Shown: one piece after another, positions 32,662-42,163 of the stretch
Numbering within the stretch: position 1 is the first letter of the stretch
Layout of the letters: each line of letters starts with the position of its first letter
DNA from: Gaoshiqia sp050178015
GTDB lineage: Bacteria; Bacteroidota; Bacteroidia; Bacteroidales; Prolixibacteraceae
NCBI GenBank assembly: GCA_050178015.1
Contig: JBFXGM010000020.1
Coordinates: 28,533-92,532, forward strand
Direction of reading: 5' to 3'
Length of the DNA: 64,000 bases
The notes under the pieces: model-generated
Seen by the model: only the letters and a program-made list of their open reading frames with translations
Told to the model about the DNA's origin: nothing
The model's database searches: none
Position numbers and translations under genes: made by a program

Positions 32662-35604
32662 TTAGTTTCGTAGTCCGAAATAAAAATACAAGGTTCGACT
32701 GACGGGTTTGTCCATGACGTTGAGCTCGCCCGCCGGGCCCAGGCTTTTCGTATCGTTGCTGATGCCCATGGCCAGCTTGGTTCCGATCGGGGGAATGCCA
32801 TCCAAAAAGGAAATGTTGCCGGTTGGCAAAGCCGGGTAGTTTTTTGGGCCGGATATTCCGTAAAAATCGAACAGGCGGACAAACAGATCGTCTTCCTGGG
32901 CAACCACGGTAAACTTGCCATGCACGGTGTTGAATTCCACCCAGGACACATCGGCATAATATCCTTTAAACTGTGGATAATCCCACGAGTTATCTCCGGG
33001 CAAGACATTGTTGTACAATCGTTGATACGTATCCAATGTGGCTCCCTGCAAGCGGTTTTTCCACACGTGCGTGGGGCCGCGGCCCAGCCACTTGGCACCA
33101 ATCACGTCCGACTCCGGAAAATCGAAGCTGACACCCGTAAAATACTGGCCGCCATCCACCTGGTATTCGTAATCCATTTGCAGCCAGCCACTGCTGTACA
33201 TCGTCCAGTTCACTTCTTTCAAATCGCCCGAATAGGTCATTTTCACGACATGCGCATGGGCTGTTTCCTCGTGCGTAACGCGAATCAATTCAGATTCGCC
33301 ACTCGCCAGCACCGGCCCGTTATTAAAGGGAATGGGCAGCCCAAAATCATTTTGAACAGACACCAAAAGCCCGCTGTTCGTATTGAAAGTCACCCCAATC
33401 CCGGACGCCTTCATGGTCAGTAAACTATCTTTTTCGGTCACTTCCACCTTCGAACTCAGCTTATCATCGCCGGCCTGCTGCTCAATGGGCAGGATGTTAT
33501 CCTCCTCAATTCCCTGGGCCTTCAGCTTTTTCAGCCGCTCCTTTTCCGCTTCACTCAGTTCCTTTTCAACCAGTTGAACCACCGCATTGGTGTTGCCATC
33601 CGTTTTCCAGCTCCAGCAGTAAATCTCGTCACCCGAAGGAGCAAAGGCACGCAACAACAAAGCGTCATATTGCTGGTAATCTTCCGGCAATTCCAGTTTC
33701 AATTCTCCTTTTTGAACCGGGGCCACGTCCGGGCTTTCGGCTTGCCCTTCCTTCATCACTTTTTGATAGACGCCCCGCTCTTCGGGCAAGCTGAAGTTCA
33801 CCAACTGCCACTCAAAGCGAACGTCTGCGAGGTTGGTAAAATGATGACGATTTTCTACCGGAATCCGGCCATCAAATTCGGCCGGCAGTTTGTCCAGCGC
33901 AATTTTCACCGGACTGTAAATTTCGCGCATGGCATAAAAGCTGCCTTCCTTCTCACGGTGCGGACCAACCAGTCCGTCGGGCGCATTCACACGGTTGACG
34001 TCGATCGTGCCATCCAAATCGGTGCGGACCAAACCTTCGTCGGCCAGCACCCACGAAAAGCCGCCCGCTGCCCGTTCCGAATGCCAAAACAGTTCCCAAT
34101 AATCAGCCAGGGCAGCAGCGCCGCCACCATCATCCTGGGCATGCAGGAACTCGGTGGGCATGTAAATCAAGTCGCCTTCCAATATCTTTTTTGAACTGTA
34201 ATAGGTTTCGTAGTGGTTGCAATCTACCCCGTTAAAATCGTTGCCCGGCCGGTGGTGCGCATGAATGACCGGGCGATTCGAGGGATCATAAATGGCGTAA
34301 TCATCATCCAGCTCCTTGTTGGTTCCGCCTTCGTTTCCGTTGCTCCAGAAGATGATGGACGGATGGTTCACATCGCGGATCACCAACTCTCGAACCAGTT
34401 TGCTACCCGACTCCGTGTCGTAAGCATTCTGCCAGCCTGCCAATTCGTTCATGACAAACAAACCCAGCGAGTCGCAGTAATTGAGAAAAGCCTTGTCGGG
34501 CGGATAATGCGCGCAACGCACAGCGTTCATGTTCATTTCCTTGATCAGCCGAACATCATTCAAATCGATGGTGGCATTGACGCTGCGCCCGGTTTCGGGC
34601 CAAAAAACGTGGCGGTTGACGCCTTTCATCTTCACTTTGGTGCCGTTGACATAAATTCCGTCGCTCTCACGGATTTCAATGGTTCGGAAACCAAACTTCT
34701 CGCGGAGCTCGTAAGTGGTTTTATTACCGTTTTTCAGGCTCACTTTCACCGAATAAAGGTTGGGCGTTTCGGGTGTCCACGGCTTAGCCTGGGCTACCTG
34801 GCACCTCATGGTGACCAGCGAATCACCAGCACCCGCTTTGGCTTCGCAGCTTTGAACGCGATTTCCTGCAGCATCAAATATTTCAGCCAAAATGGTTTGT
34901 TTCTTTTCGAGCCTGACAGGGAAAACATCCATCGAAAAGCTACCGTCAGCCTGGCCATTAATGGCTACGCGGTCGATAAAGGATTCGGGCACGGCCTCAA
35001 GATAAACCGGACGGTAGATTCCGCCAAATATCCAGTAGTCGGCAAAACGCTCGGCCCGGTTGACCGAGTGGTTGGCTGACATTTTATGGACGGTGACTTC
35101 CAGTTCGTTCTCCTGTCCGGCTTTCAGCTTGTCGGAAATATCATATCGAAAGCGGTAAAACGATCCCTGATGAACCGGACCGGCCAGCTCGCCATTGATT
35201 TTCACTTCCGTGCCGGTCATCGATCCTTCAAAAACAATGAAAATGGTTTTGTCCTTCCAGTCCTGCGGAACGGAAAACTGGTGTTTGTAGATTCCCGTTT
35301 CATCCGAAAACTTGTGCTTCTTTCCGTAGGTGCGGTAGTCGCGGCCATAGTCGTATTCGCCAAACCCCTGCTGTTCCCAGTGCGAAGGCACTTCGATGGT
35401 GCTCCACACGCCGCTGTTTCGTCCCGAAGTGCAGTAAAAATCCCAGGTCACCGTGTTCTCATTATCGGTTCCGGAAAGGTATTGGATTTCCTTTTGTTGG
35501 GGAGAGGAAAAAGCTAGAAGGGGAAATAGCAATATCAGAAAAAGCCCCCTAAATCCCCTGAAAGGGATCTTCACAATTGTACAAAATTCCATGTTCTTAT
35601 TCAT
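32662..35604 (-). CDS. GH2 beta-galactosidase (LacZ type)
   Basis: A 980-residue exported glycosidase; an N-terminal hydrophobic signal lies at about residues 18-33. Domains in order: jelly-roll sugar-binding (about 50-205), immunoglobulin-like (about 210-320), TIM barrel (about 320-620) and a C-terminal Bgal_small_N-like supersandwich (about 710-975). The acid/base Glu is E425 in SNGNEGG and the nucleophile Glu is E485 in MPTEFLHAQ; the companion motif AVRCAHYPPD is also intact. In a rhamnogalacturonan-I locus it most likely removes beta-linked galactose from side chains. It precedes the DUF4450 gene by 3 bases. Confidence 0.92.
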   Translation of the reverse strand: MNKNMEFCTIVKIPFRGFRGLFLILLFPLLAFSSPQQKEIQYLSGTDNENTVTWDFYCTSGRNSGVWSTIEVPSHWEQQGFGEYDYGRDYRTYGKKHKFSDETGIYKHQFSVPQDWKDKTIFIVFEGSMTGTEVKINGELAGPVHQGSFYRFRYDISDKLKAGQENELEVTVHKMSANHSVNRAERFADYWIFGGIYRPVYLEAVPESFIDRVAINGQADGSFSMDVFPVRLEKKQTILAEIFDAAGNRVQSCEAKAGAGDSLVTMRCQVAQAKPWTPETPNLYSVKVSLKNGNKTTYELREKFGFRTIEIRESDGIYVNGTKVKMKGVNRHVFWPETGRSVNATIDLNDVRLIKEMNMNAVRCAHYPPDKAFLNYCDSLGLFVMNELAGWQNAYDTESGSKLVRELVIRDVNHPSIIFWSNGNEGGTNKELDDDYAIYDPSNRPVIHAHHRPGNDFNGVDCNHYETYYSSKKILEGDLIYMPTEFLHAQDDGGGAAALADYWELFWHSERAAGGFSWVLADEGLVRTDLDGTIDVNRVNAPDGLVGPHREKEGSFYAMREIYSPVKIALDKLPAEFDGRIPVENRHHFTNLADVRFEWQLVNFSLPEERGVYQKVMKEGQAESPDVAPVQKGELKLELPEDYQQYDALLLRAFAPSGDEIYCWSWKTDGNTNAVVQLVEKELSEAEKERLKKLKAQGIEEDNILPIEQQAGDDKLSSKVEVTEKDSLLTMKASGIGVTFNTNSGLLVSVQNDFGLPIPFNNGPVLASGESELIRVTHEETAHAHVVKMTYSGDLKEVNWTMYSSGWLQMDYEYQVDGGQYFTGVSFDFPESDVIGAKWLGRGPTHVWKNRLQGATLDTYQRLYNNVLPGDNSWDYPQFKGYYADVSWVEFNTVHGKFTVVAQEDDLFVRLFDFYGISGPKNYPALPTGNISFLDGIPPIGTKLAMGISNDTKSLGPAGELNVMDKPVSRTLYFYFGLRN

Positions 35605-35850
35605 AGTTCAAAATATATTATTAAAGCCCCTTGCAGGACGATAAATATGCGTAATCATTTTCCCAACAAGATTTCCTATACGAACAGGTCCGCGAAAACG
35701 TGTCGCAAAACTCAGTGCAACTCTGTGACCATTTTTCTGTATTACTCTGTGGTTAGAAAATCGAAATTTAACCACGGAGTTTCACAGAGTTGCACACAGA
35801 GGTCCGCAGAGGTTGTTAGAGTATAATTGCGACTTCCTTCATGGGAGCCT
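35605..35850. other. Intergenic region with large palindromic repeat
   Basis: A 246-base gap between the (alpha/alpha) hydrolase and GH2 genes. Most of it is taken by the palindrome at 35715-35795 and flanking degenerate copies of its arms (ACAGAGGTCCGCAGAGG). No open frame was seen. Confidence 0.6.
35715..35795. repeat. Nested palindromic intergenic repeat
   Basis: Outer arms GTGCAACTCTGTGA (35715-35728) and TCACAGAGTTGCAC (35782-35795) are perfectly complementary; inner arms ACTCTGTGGTTA (35744-35755) and TAACCACGGAGT (35769-35780) pair with one G-U. The AACCACGGAGTTTCACAGAG wording resembles dispersed intergenic repeats known from many Bacteroidota genomes. Confidence 0.85.
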
Positions 35851-37995
35851 CTAAAACACGGGTTTAATGTCTTCCCATTTCACCTTCCACTTACCATCTT
35901 TGGGGAAGCCGGGGTTTTCCGTTTCGCAACCTTCGTAACCGGCACACATCATGCCGATGGTGGTCAGCAGGCCGCCGTTGCCCGGCAAATAAATGCGCAG
36001 GCGTTCGCTTTGGTAGTTGTGCCCGTTCTTCAAATACGTATTCTTCTGAACATCTTTCAGCAGAAACTCCAAAGCCAATTCCGGCTCTCCCAGCCGGACT
36101 GCCGACATGGCCGCCATCGGGTAATCCCATCCCCAGGTCGAAGGCCAGTCCCAACGCTCGGCAATGCGATACATGGTGCTGCGCATCACTTCGGGATCCA
36201 GCTTGTCCCAGGCCGGCAAAATGCCGTAAGCGCCCAAAACCACCGGATGGTCTTCCATGAGCTCCATGTCGGTGTAGGATTCGGTTGCACCTTCAATTCC
36301 CAAATAGACCCCATCGGCCTGATCGGGTGCTGCCAGCTTGAGCCGGACGTCTTCCCATTGATCATTCGGTTCCAGTTGCAAACGATCCTGCCACTGCCGG
36401 GCGGTGGTCAGTCCCCAGTACCAATAGGCCAGCTCAAATGGCGGATTGGTGGTGGTTTCGCGCGACCAATGCTCCTGCGCCGGAATGAGCGGCGGCGCCA
36501 GATCATACTGTTGCTTTTCTTCGTTCCAAACCGGAAAATCGCCCATAAAATCGGCCGTGGCAAAAACCAGGTCTTTGTATTTGTTCAAGGTTTCATCTGT
36601 TGGGTTCGCCTGGTACATTTGCTCGGCAAACCAGATGATGTGCGGCTGCTGCCACACCAGAAAGGAACCCACTGATGATGGGCTGTTCTCGCCATCGGGG
36701 CCCAGCATTTTCTGCCAGCGCACGCCTTCATATCCCTGATCTTGCGCGGTTTGCCGGGCCTGCTCGTATAAGTCGTTGTAATAATCCAATTGCTTTTCGA
36801 TGAGCTGCGCCCGGTTCCACTGCGGAAAATGGGCGATGTGCCACCAGTGCATTTCCAGGTGATATTTGCCGTACCAACTGTTGTAGGTCAGGCCCGTTTC
36901 GGCGGGCGGCAAGGAACCGGTACTTTGTATTTTGATCAGGTACTGCGAAAGGATGGTGCGCCGCTCCAACTCCTGTGCCCGGGGATCGGTGGCTTCTGAA
37001 AAATCAATCATCCCACCGTTTTCCCAATAGTTCAGCCAGGCCTGTTCGTTGTTTGTTTTGGTTGACTCGAAATCGGCTAAAGTCATTTCGCCAACTTCCG
37101 GAGCAAACAGGCAGTTGAATTCAAGAACTTCTTCGCTTCCAGGCTGAAGAACAAACTGATGGTCACTGGTTTTGGTAACAGCACCGGAACCTTTCCACGC
37201 GATGGCCACGTCGTACTGATCATTATCAAGCGTACGATTGATCAGCACTTGATTCGAAGTAACTTCGTTTAAAACCGACTGGTGTTTTTCGGGTGAATCA
37301 AAGTCGTAGCCTTCGTGGGTATTTTCGGCCACTCCAAACGGAAATTTCCACTGAACGGCCAGTTTTCCTTCAGCGATCAAGGGCGATTCAATTTTGGCTG
37401 AAATCTGATCCTGATCCTGGTGACAAAAAACCTCAACGCTTACCGGCTGCCCGTCAAACTCAAACGAACTGCTGATCTTTCCAGTCCACATGTCCAGGTG
37501 ATGTGTGGCCTGTTTGATGTCCTCCAATCGCGCGGTTTCACCTTCAGAGTTGGTCAACACCAGGCCAATCATTCCCAAATGCAGGCGGTGCGGGTTTTCG
37601 CGGAAATAATCGCAGGCAGCTTGCGCCCGCGGGCTATCTTTCAGTTGATGACGGTAGGGCACTTGCCGGCCTTCCACTTCAAAATATTGAAGTGTTTCAG
37701 AGCGGTCGTAGCCCTCGGTATTCGGGTTGGTATGCCAGCCCCAGTTGGATTGGGTTCCCAGCGGTACGCCATTTTCATAGTCAGAGTAAAAGGTTTGCAG
37801 CCCCGTCAGGTCGGTAGTGAAAGCAAATTCACCATTTCCAACAGACAGGGAAGCCAGCGAGTCGAAGCCTTCAACCAACACATTGTTGCGCGTCACCACG
37901 CTATGCCGGTCAATTTTTTCAGGCTCATTTTTTGATTGGCAACTTGCCAACACCATAACAGAGAGGATTGATAAAAGAAGAATTCGTTGCTTCAT
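35851..37995 (-). CDS. Unassigned (alpha/alpha)6-type glycoside hydrolase, lipoprotein
   Basis: A 714-residue lipoprotein from ATG 37995 (lipobox VLASC, Cys19); a longer in-frame start overlaps the upstream GH106 gene and lacks a signal at its head, so it is rejected. The N-terminal beta domain (about 35-280) begins LVEGFDSLASLSVGNGEFAF, and an alpha-helical toroid follows (about 300-690: YNSWYGKYHLEMHWWHIAHF, ELAYWYWGLTTARQWQDRL, WDWPSTWGWDYPMAAMSAVRLG). This layout resembles GH65/GH95-like hydrolases, but I recognise no established family. It starts 2 bases after the GH106 stop, so it likely acts together with the alpha-L-rhamnosidase. Confidence 0.75.
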   Translation of the reverse strand: MKQRILLLSILSVMVLASCQSKNEPEKIDRHSVVTRNNVLVEGFDSLASLSVGNGEFAFTTDLTGLQTFYSDYENGVPLGTQSNWGWHTNPNTEGYDRSETLQYFEVEGRQVPYRHQLKDSPRAQAACDYFRENPHRLHLGMIGLVLTNSEGETARLEDIKQATHHLDMWTGKISSSFEFDGQPVSVEVFCHQDQDQISAKIESPLIAEGKLAVQWKFPFGVAENTHEGYDFDSPEKHQSVLNEVTSNQVLINRTLDNDQYDVAIAWKGSGAVTKTSDHQFVLQPGSEEVLEFNCLFAPEVGEMTLADFESTKTNNEQAWLNYWENGGMIDFSEATDPRAQELERRTILSQYLIKIQSTGSLPPAETGLTYNSWYGKYHLEMHWWHIAHFPQWNRAQLIEKQLDYYNDLYEQARQTAQDQGYEGVRWQKMLGPDGENSPSSVGSFLVWQQPHIIWFAEQMYQANPTDETLNKYKDLVFATADFMGDFPVWNEEKQQYDLAPPLIPAQEHWSRETTTNPPFELAYWYWGLTTARQWQDRLQLEPNDQWEDVRLKLAAPDQADGVYLGIEGATESYTDMELMEDHPVVLGAYGILPAWDKLDPEVMRSTMYRIAERWDWPSTWGWDYPMAAMSAVRLGEPELALEFLLKDVQKNTYLKNGHNYQSERLRIYLPGNGGLLTTIGMMCAGYEGCETENPGFPKDGKWKVKWEDIKPVF

Positions 37996-37997
37996 GC

Positions 37998-40862
37998 TTA
38001 CTGGTTTTTTATTTCTAAAGGTGTCAGACTTACCGGGCCAAGCAATCCTGAGGGGAGCGGTTCCCAATGGGCAGCGGTAAACACCCCGTCGGGACCAATA
38101 TTCTCGCGCTTGTTCGCGGCAAAGTTGATGTTGTAAAATTTCTTGTAATTCACGCCGTTTTTATCCATGTCGATGATGCGGTTGGCCATCAGGTTCGACA
38201 CCTTCACTTCCAATTCGTTGGTTTCTTTCAACAAGTTTGAATCGATATTCAGCTGATAGCTTGGACCAACCAAGGTTCCGAGTTTTTCACCATTCAGGTA
38301 AACCGAAGCGGATTCGCGTACTTCACCCAAATCGAGCAGGTAAGCCGGAGCATCGGCCTGTGGTTTGTCGAATGAAATTTGGTAGCTGGCCGTTCCTGAG
38401 AATTTTTTCAATTCATCCGATTGTTCGGTCCACGATTTTAGTTCGGTGGTTTGGTAGGAAGCCGGCAAGCTTGGCCCGCCCTTTTCAAAGGCCACCATCC
38501 ATTCACCATTCAATTCAACTTTTTCAGAAGCGGCAGTGACCATTGGATAATCATCCAACTGAACTTTGTACGGATACCATTGCAGGATGAGCGTTTCCCC
38601 CGGCGCCAGCTGCAAATAAACCTGCGATTGGTTTTCATCAACTTTCTGAACGCGGGCTTTCCCTTTGGCACGGTTCATCGGGTTAAACCAGGCGGCATGT
38701 TCTCCCGAAGTCTGCAAAGTCACCCATTGATCAACCGGCTGATCGCTCCAGTTGGTGATAAAATAGCAAGTGCCTTCCACGCGCTTCACCCGATTGTACC
38801 ACAAGCCAAGCTGTGCCAGTTCTTCCGGATAAACATCCACCATCTCCAGCATACCATCCATGTCGTCACTCAGCAGGAAGTTTCCATCGCCTCTACTATA
38901 AACGGACAGGTTCATCACCGGATTGAATTCCATCGATTTCACCAAACGGTCGTAAGCCTGCTGACGGTTTTTCAAGTCACCCATTCCGGGCACATCAACC
39001 GGCAGTTGCTCCTCAAAAACGATGGTGGCGCCGGCTTCGGCCAGCTCAAGCAATTTTTCCATGGTTGCCAAAGGCATGTGTTCGCATTTGGGAACCACAA
39101 TGGTTTTATACGCGGCGCCCGGCGCTTTAATCAGTTTGTTTTGGGCTGTCAGTTTCTGAATTTGCCTATCGGAAATATAGTCGAACGAGTACCCTTTGGC
39201 GAGAAATAGCTCGCTTAATTCGCGGGTTAGCGGCTCTTGTGGTTTTCCAAAATGCGCCAGCATACTGCGCCCTTTCTGTGACCAGGTGTCGTAAATGGGG
39301 AAATAAAGTAAAATGTCGTTGTTGGGAATCGATTTTTGCATGAACGACTGGCAATTGGTGACATAATCGTTCAGTGCTTTCATGTCGGGCCACCACGAGT
39401 TGGTGGGTGCAAAATGCACTGCCGCATAAAACAACCAGCCCGGCCATTCTTCCCCTTGGGGTGAATACGGTGTTCCGTGATACACGATGTGGTTGACGCC
39501 ATGCGCCAGGTAGCGGTCGAAATTTTCCTTGGCATCGCCCAGGTTAGCCAGGAAATGCTCGTCGAGCCAGGTTGAAGCTTCGCAGGCAATCAGTTTTTTG
39601 CCGGAAACATGCCCGGCCGAGGTCGCCATTTTGATGCGCATGGGGTTGAGCCCTTCGGTTTCGGGAATGTGGCTGGCATCGTACAAATCCAAAATATTGG
39701 CAGGCGAACCGTGTGCCTGGTTGCGGATGACCGCGTTGTGCGACTCGGCCCAACCGGCCCAAACTTTGGTAAACTCATCCAGCAGCAAATCCGAAATTGT
39801 TTCGCGGTAATCGCAAAGCACCCGGCTGTTTTTCTCTTCGGAATCGTTGCCAAACAAGGCCGGCAAATGTTCTTTCAAATCGTAAGCCCGGCGGGCTTCA
39901 AATTCTTCGAAAAAGCGGGGCGTCCAATTCGATTCGCCACTGGCATCGTCCACTTCGTAGGAGTCGTTAAAAAAGGCGCGCAAGCTGGATAAATCGCGGC
40001 CTTCAGCTTTGTCGTCATAATCTTTCAGAAATTTGCGCGTGGCTTCTTCCGAGAAATGGTCAATCACATTGCCTTCGCCACCTTGTCCGGCACGCTCCAC
40101 CATTTTGCCATGCCAACCTTGAAAAACAGCGTATAAATTCCAATTGCCTTCGGGTGCTTGCCAGTCGAGTTGACCATCGGCATCCACCAGGGAAGTGAGC
40201 TCAAGCACTTCGCCGGCATCGCTGTAGGCCATCAGTGTTTGTAAGGGAAGCGGCTTTTCAAACCGAATCTGGTCGAGGGCCAATTCATTTAAATTGGTAT
40301 TGCTGCTAATGGGGAATTTCACTTCCGAGATATCCACGCGGCGCCCCACAGCACGAATCAACGGCTCCTGCATGTAGCTCACTTTTTCATTCAGCCGTTG
40401 CCCGGTTTTCAGGCTGTATTGCTTGAACTGCACATTCCGGCACGCGTGATCAGCCGAAATCCAAGGCCCGCCAAAAGGCCAGCCCGATGCGTTGGCAAGG
40501 TCGATGCCCAAATCCAGGCGCTGGCCTTCTTTCAGCGTATGTTCCAGCGCATCCATCCATTCGTCCGACTGAAAAAGCAGGGCCTGGTCTTCGTAGCCTT
40601 TCACCCCGTAAATAGGCGTAATCTCCAAGCCACCAAAGCCGGCTTCTTCCAGCTCTTCCATGTTGGCCGTCAGGTCGGTTGGATTCACCGCGCTGCCGTG
40701 CCACCACCAGCGGGTCCAGGGTTTGGTTTCATGGGTGATTTCGGGCCAAGCCGGTGATGACTGACTTTTTGTGGCCGTACAAGCCCCGGTAAACATGCCG
40801 GCAAGCAGGACAAGCGCCAAGCTACCGGCAAAAAGAATTCGATTCATTTTATTCGTTTTCAT
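37998..40862 (-). CDS. GH106 alpha-L-rhamnosidase
   Basis: A 954-residue lipoprotein (lipobox MFTGAC, Cys28; an alternative ATG at 40847 keeps the signal). Close to the N-terminus it has the GH106 hallmarks PWTRWWWHGSAVNP and LEELEEAGFGGLEITPIYG, followed by LGIDLANASGWPFGGPWI in the catalytic barrel; the C-terminal 180 residues form a galactose-binding-like beta sandwich (VYLNGEKLGTLVGPSYQLNI). The family releases alpha-L-rhamnose, as found in the rhamnogalacturonan backbone. It sits between the PL22-like gene (20-base gap) and the unassigned (alpha/alpha) hydrolase (2-base gap), in a single transcript. Confidence 0.93.
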   Translation of the reverse strand: MKTNKMNRILFAGSLALVLLAGMFTGACTATKSQSSPAWPEITHETKPWTRWWWHGSAVNPTDLTANMEELEEAGFGGLEITPIYGVKGYEDQALLFQSDEWMDALEHTLKEGQRLDLGIDLANASGWPFGGPWISADHACRNVQFKQYSLKTGQRLNEKVSYMQEPLIRAVGRRVDISEVKFPISSNTNLNELALDQIRFEKPLPLQTLMAYSDAGEVLELTSLVDADGQLDWQAPEGNWNLYAVFQGWHGKMVERAGQGGEGNVIDHFSEEATRKFLKDYDDKAEGRDLSSLRAFFNDSYEVDDASGESNWTPRFFEEFEARRAYDLKEHLPALFGNDSEEKNSRVLCDYRETISDLLLDEFTKVWAGWAESHNAVIRNQAHGSPANILDLYDASHIPETEGLNPMRIKMATSAGHVSGKKLIACEASTWLDEHFLANLGDAKENFDRYLAHGVNHIVYHGTPYSPQGEEWPGWLFYAAVHFAPTNSWWPDMKALNDYVTNCQSFMQKSIPNNDILLYFPIYDTWSQKGRSMLAHFGKPQEPLTRELSELFLAKGYSFDYISDRQIQKLTAQNKLIKAPGAAYKTIVVPKCEHMPLATMEKLLELAEAGATIVFEEQLPVDVPGMGDLKNRQQAYDRLVKSMEFNPVMNLSVYSRGDGNFLLSDDMDGMLEMVDVYPEELAQLGLWYNRVKRVEGTCYFITNWSDQPVDQWVTLQTSGEHAAWFNPMNRAKGKARVQKVDENQSQVYLQLAPGETLILQWYPYKVQLDDYPMVTAASEKVELNGEWMVAFEKGGPSLPASYQTTELKSWTEQSDELKKFSGTASYQISFDKPQADAPAYLLDLGEVRESASVYLNGEKLGTLVGPSYQLNIDSNLLKETNELEVKVSNLMANRIIDMDKNGVNYKKFYNINFAANKRENIGPDGVFTAAHWEPLPSGLLGPVSLTPLEIKNQ

Positions 40863-40882
40863 ATCTATAGCTTTTCTTACTC

Positions 40883-42103
40883 TTACAATTTGGTCTTCTC
40901 CAATTCAACGGCATATACATCCGAACAGCCTTCGTAATTGGCCCGGAAGATGATCCATTTCATATCAGGTGAAAAGTGAACATTAGGCTCCAGCTTATAC
41001 CCGTGATGTTTCATATTGACCAACTTTTCGGAGCGTAACCGGTCTCCTTCGGGATGAAACAGGTAGATCCACATGCCATCTTCGGCTTTGGCCACCTGCC
41101 CTGGATCGCCGCCATCGCCAGCAAAGAGCGTTTGGTCGGGCGAAATAGTGAAATGAATGGACCACTCGTCACGGGTTAGCTCATACCGTTTTTCTTCTCC
41201 GGTTTCAAGATCGGTGCCGCAAACGAAAAAGGTTGCGCCGCGCGGCATCTGAAGGTCAAACCAAATGCGCTTTCCATCGGGGCTGAAAAACTCGTGACCG
41301 GCAATTTCCATGTCCATAGTTCGCTTATGCACCAATCTTGGCTCACCTCCAGCGATGTTTAATGTCCAGATACGGTCCACTTTGTGCCAGGGGCCTTCGT
41401 GACAAAACATGAGCAACTCTGGCTCGGTCGGTGAAAATTGAATGTGGTTGAGCCAGGCATTTTCAGAATAGATTTTTTTCATTTCTCCGGTTTTCACGTC
41501 CAAGGTAAAAAGCGAACGCAATAACCTGGCTTCGTACACCCGGTTGAAAAATTCGTGCTTCTCTGGATATTGTTGAAAAATGGCTTCCTCTTCGGGCGAG
41601 CTGATGGCCCCGGCCAACAAGGTTTCGTTGGCGTTCAACGTGGTGATGCGCCCGCGTATGCTATCAGGGAAAACATAGATCAGGCGGGTTTCGTGATTCT
41701 CGACGCCGGTTGCGAAAATACTGTCACCACACTGGTAATACACCTCACGACCTTTTTTACCTACCATCTCGCCGGAGACTCCCGGTTTCCGCGTGATTTG
41801 ATCCGTTTCCCGTGTTTTCAGATCAACCGAAAACAACTGCATGTCTCCGTCAACACTTCCGTAGAAGATCATTTTGGCATTCTCGGTATTGGTCGCCGGC
41901 AAGAAAGGATTGTTGTGGAAGTAGAAACTGCGGTTTTCTCCTTCCCTGGGTGTAAGGTGAATCAGTTCATGGCCGGTGTCCTGATCAATCCATGCATCGG
42001 GCATAGGCGTTTGCAAGCCGGTTTCAAGGACCGGAACCTTTGGGCTTTGACAAGCAAAAAGTAACAGGCTCAGAGCAAAGGCAAAAAAATGGATTTTTTT
42101 CAT
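40883..42103 (-). CDS. PL22-like oligogalacturonate lyase family beta-propeller lipoprotein
   Basis: A 406-residue protein with a lipobox (LLFAC, Cys18), so it is exported rather than cytoplasmic like the enterobacterial oligogalacturonate lyases. The seven-bladed propeller has WLNHIQFSPTEPELLMFCHE, DRIWTLNIAGGEPR and MEIAGHEFFSPDGKRIWFD, all characteristic of PL22. The manganese-binding loop, usually of the form QxxHPHPxFSPD, reads here EPNVHFSPD, so some metal ligands appear changed; activity is uncertain. PL22 enzymes release unsaturated monosaccharide from short galacturonides. First intact gene of the hydrolase operon, next to GH106. Confidence 0.8.
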   Translation of the reverse strand: MKKIHFFAFALSLLLFACQSPKVPVLETGLQTPMPDAWIDQDTGHELIHLTPREGENRSFYFHNNPFLPATNTENAKMIFYGSVDGDMQLFSVDLKTRETDQITRKPGVSGEMVGKKGREVYYQCGDSIFATGVENHETRLIYVFPDSIRGRITTLNANETLLAGAISSPEEEAIFQQYPEKHEFFNRVYEARLLRSLFTLDVKTGEMKKIYSENAWLNHIQFSPTEPELLMFCHEGPWHKVDRIWTLNIAGGEPRLVHKRTMDMEIAGHEFFSPDGKRIWFDLQMPRGATFFVCGTDLETGEEKRYELTRDEWSIHFTISPDQTLFAGDGGDPGQVAKAEDGMWIYLFHPEGDRLRSEKLVNMKHHGYKLEPNVHFSPDMKWIIFRANYEGCSDVYAVELEKTKL

Positions 42104-42163
42104 ATCATTTGGTTTAGTGTTTTGGAATGAGTGACTGTCGGCAACTCAACCCAAAAGAATGAT

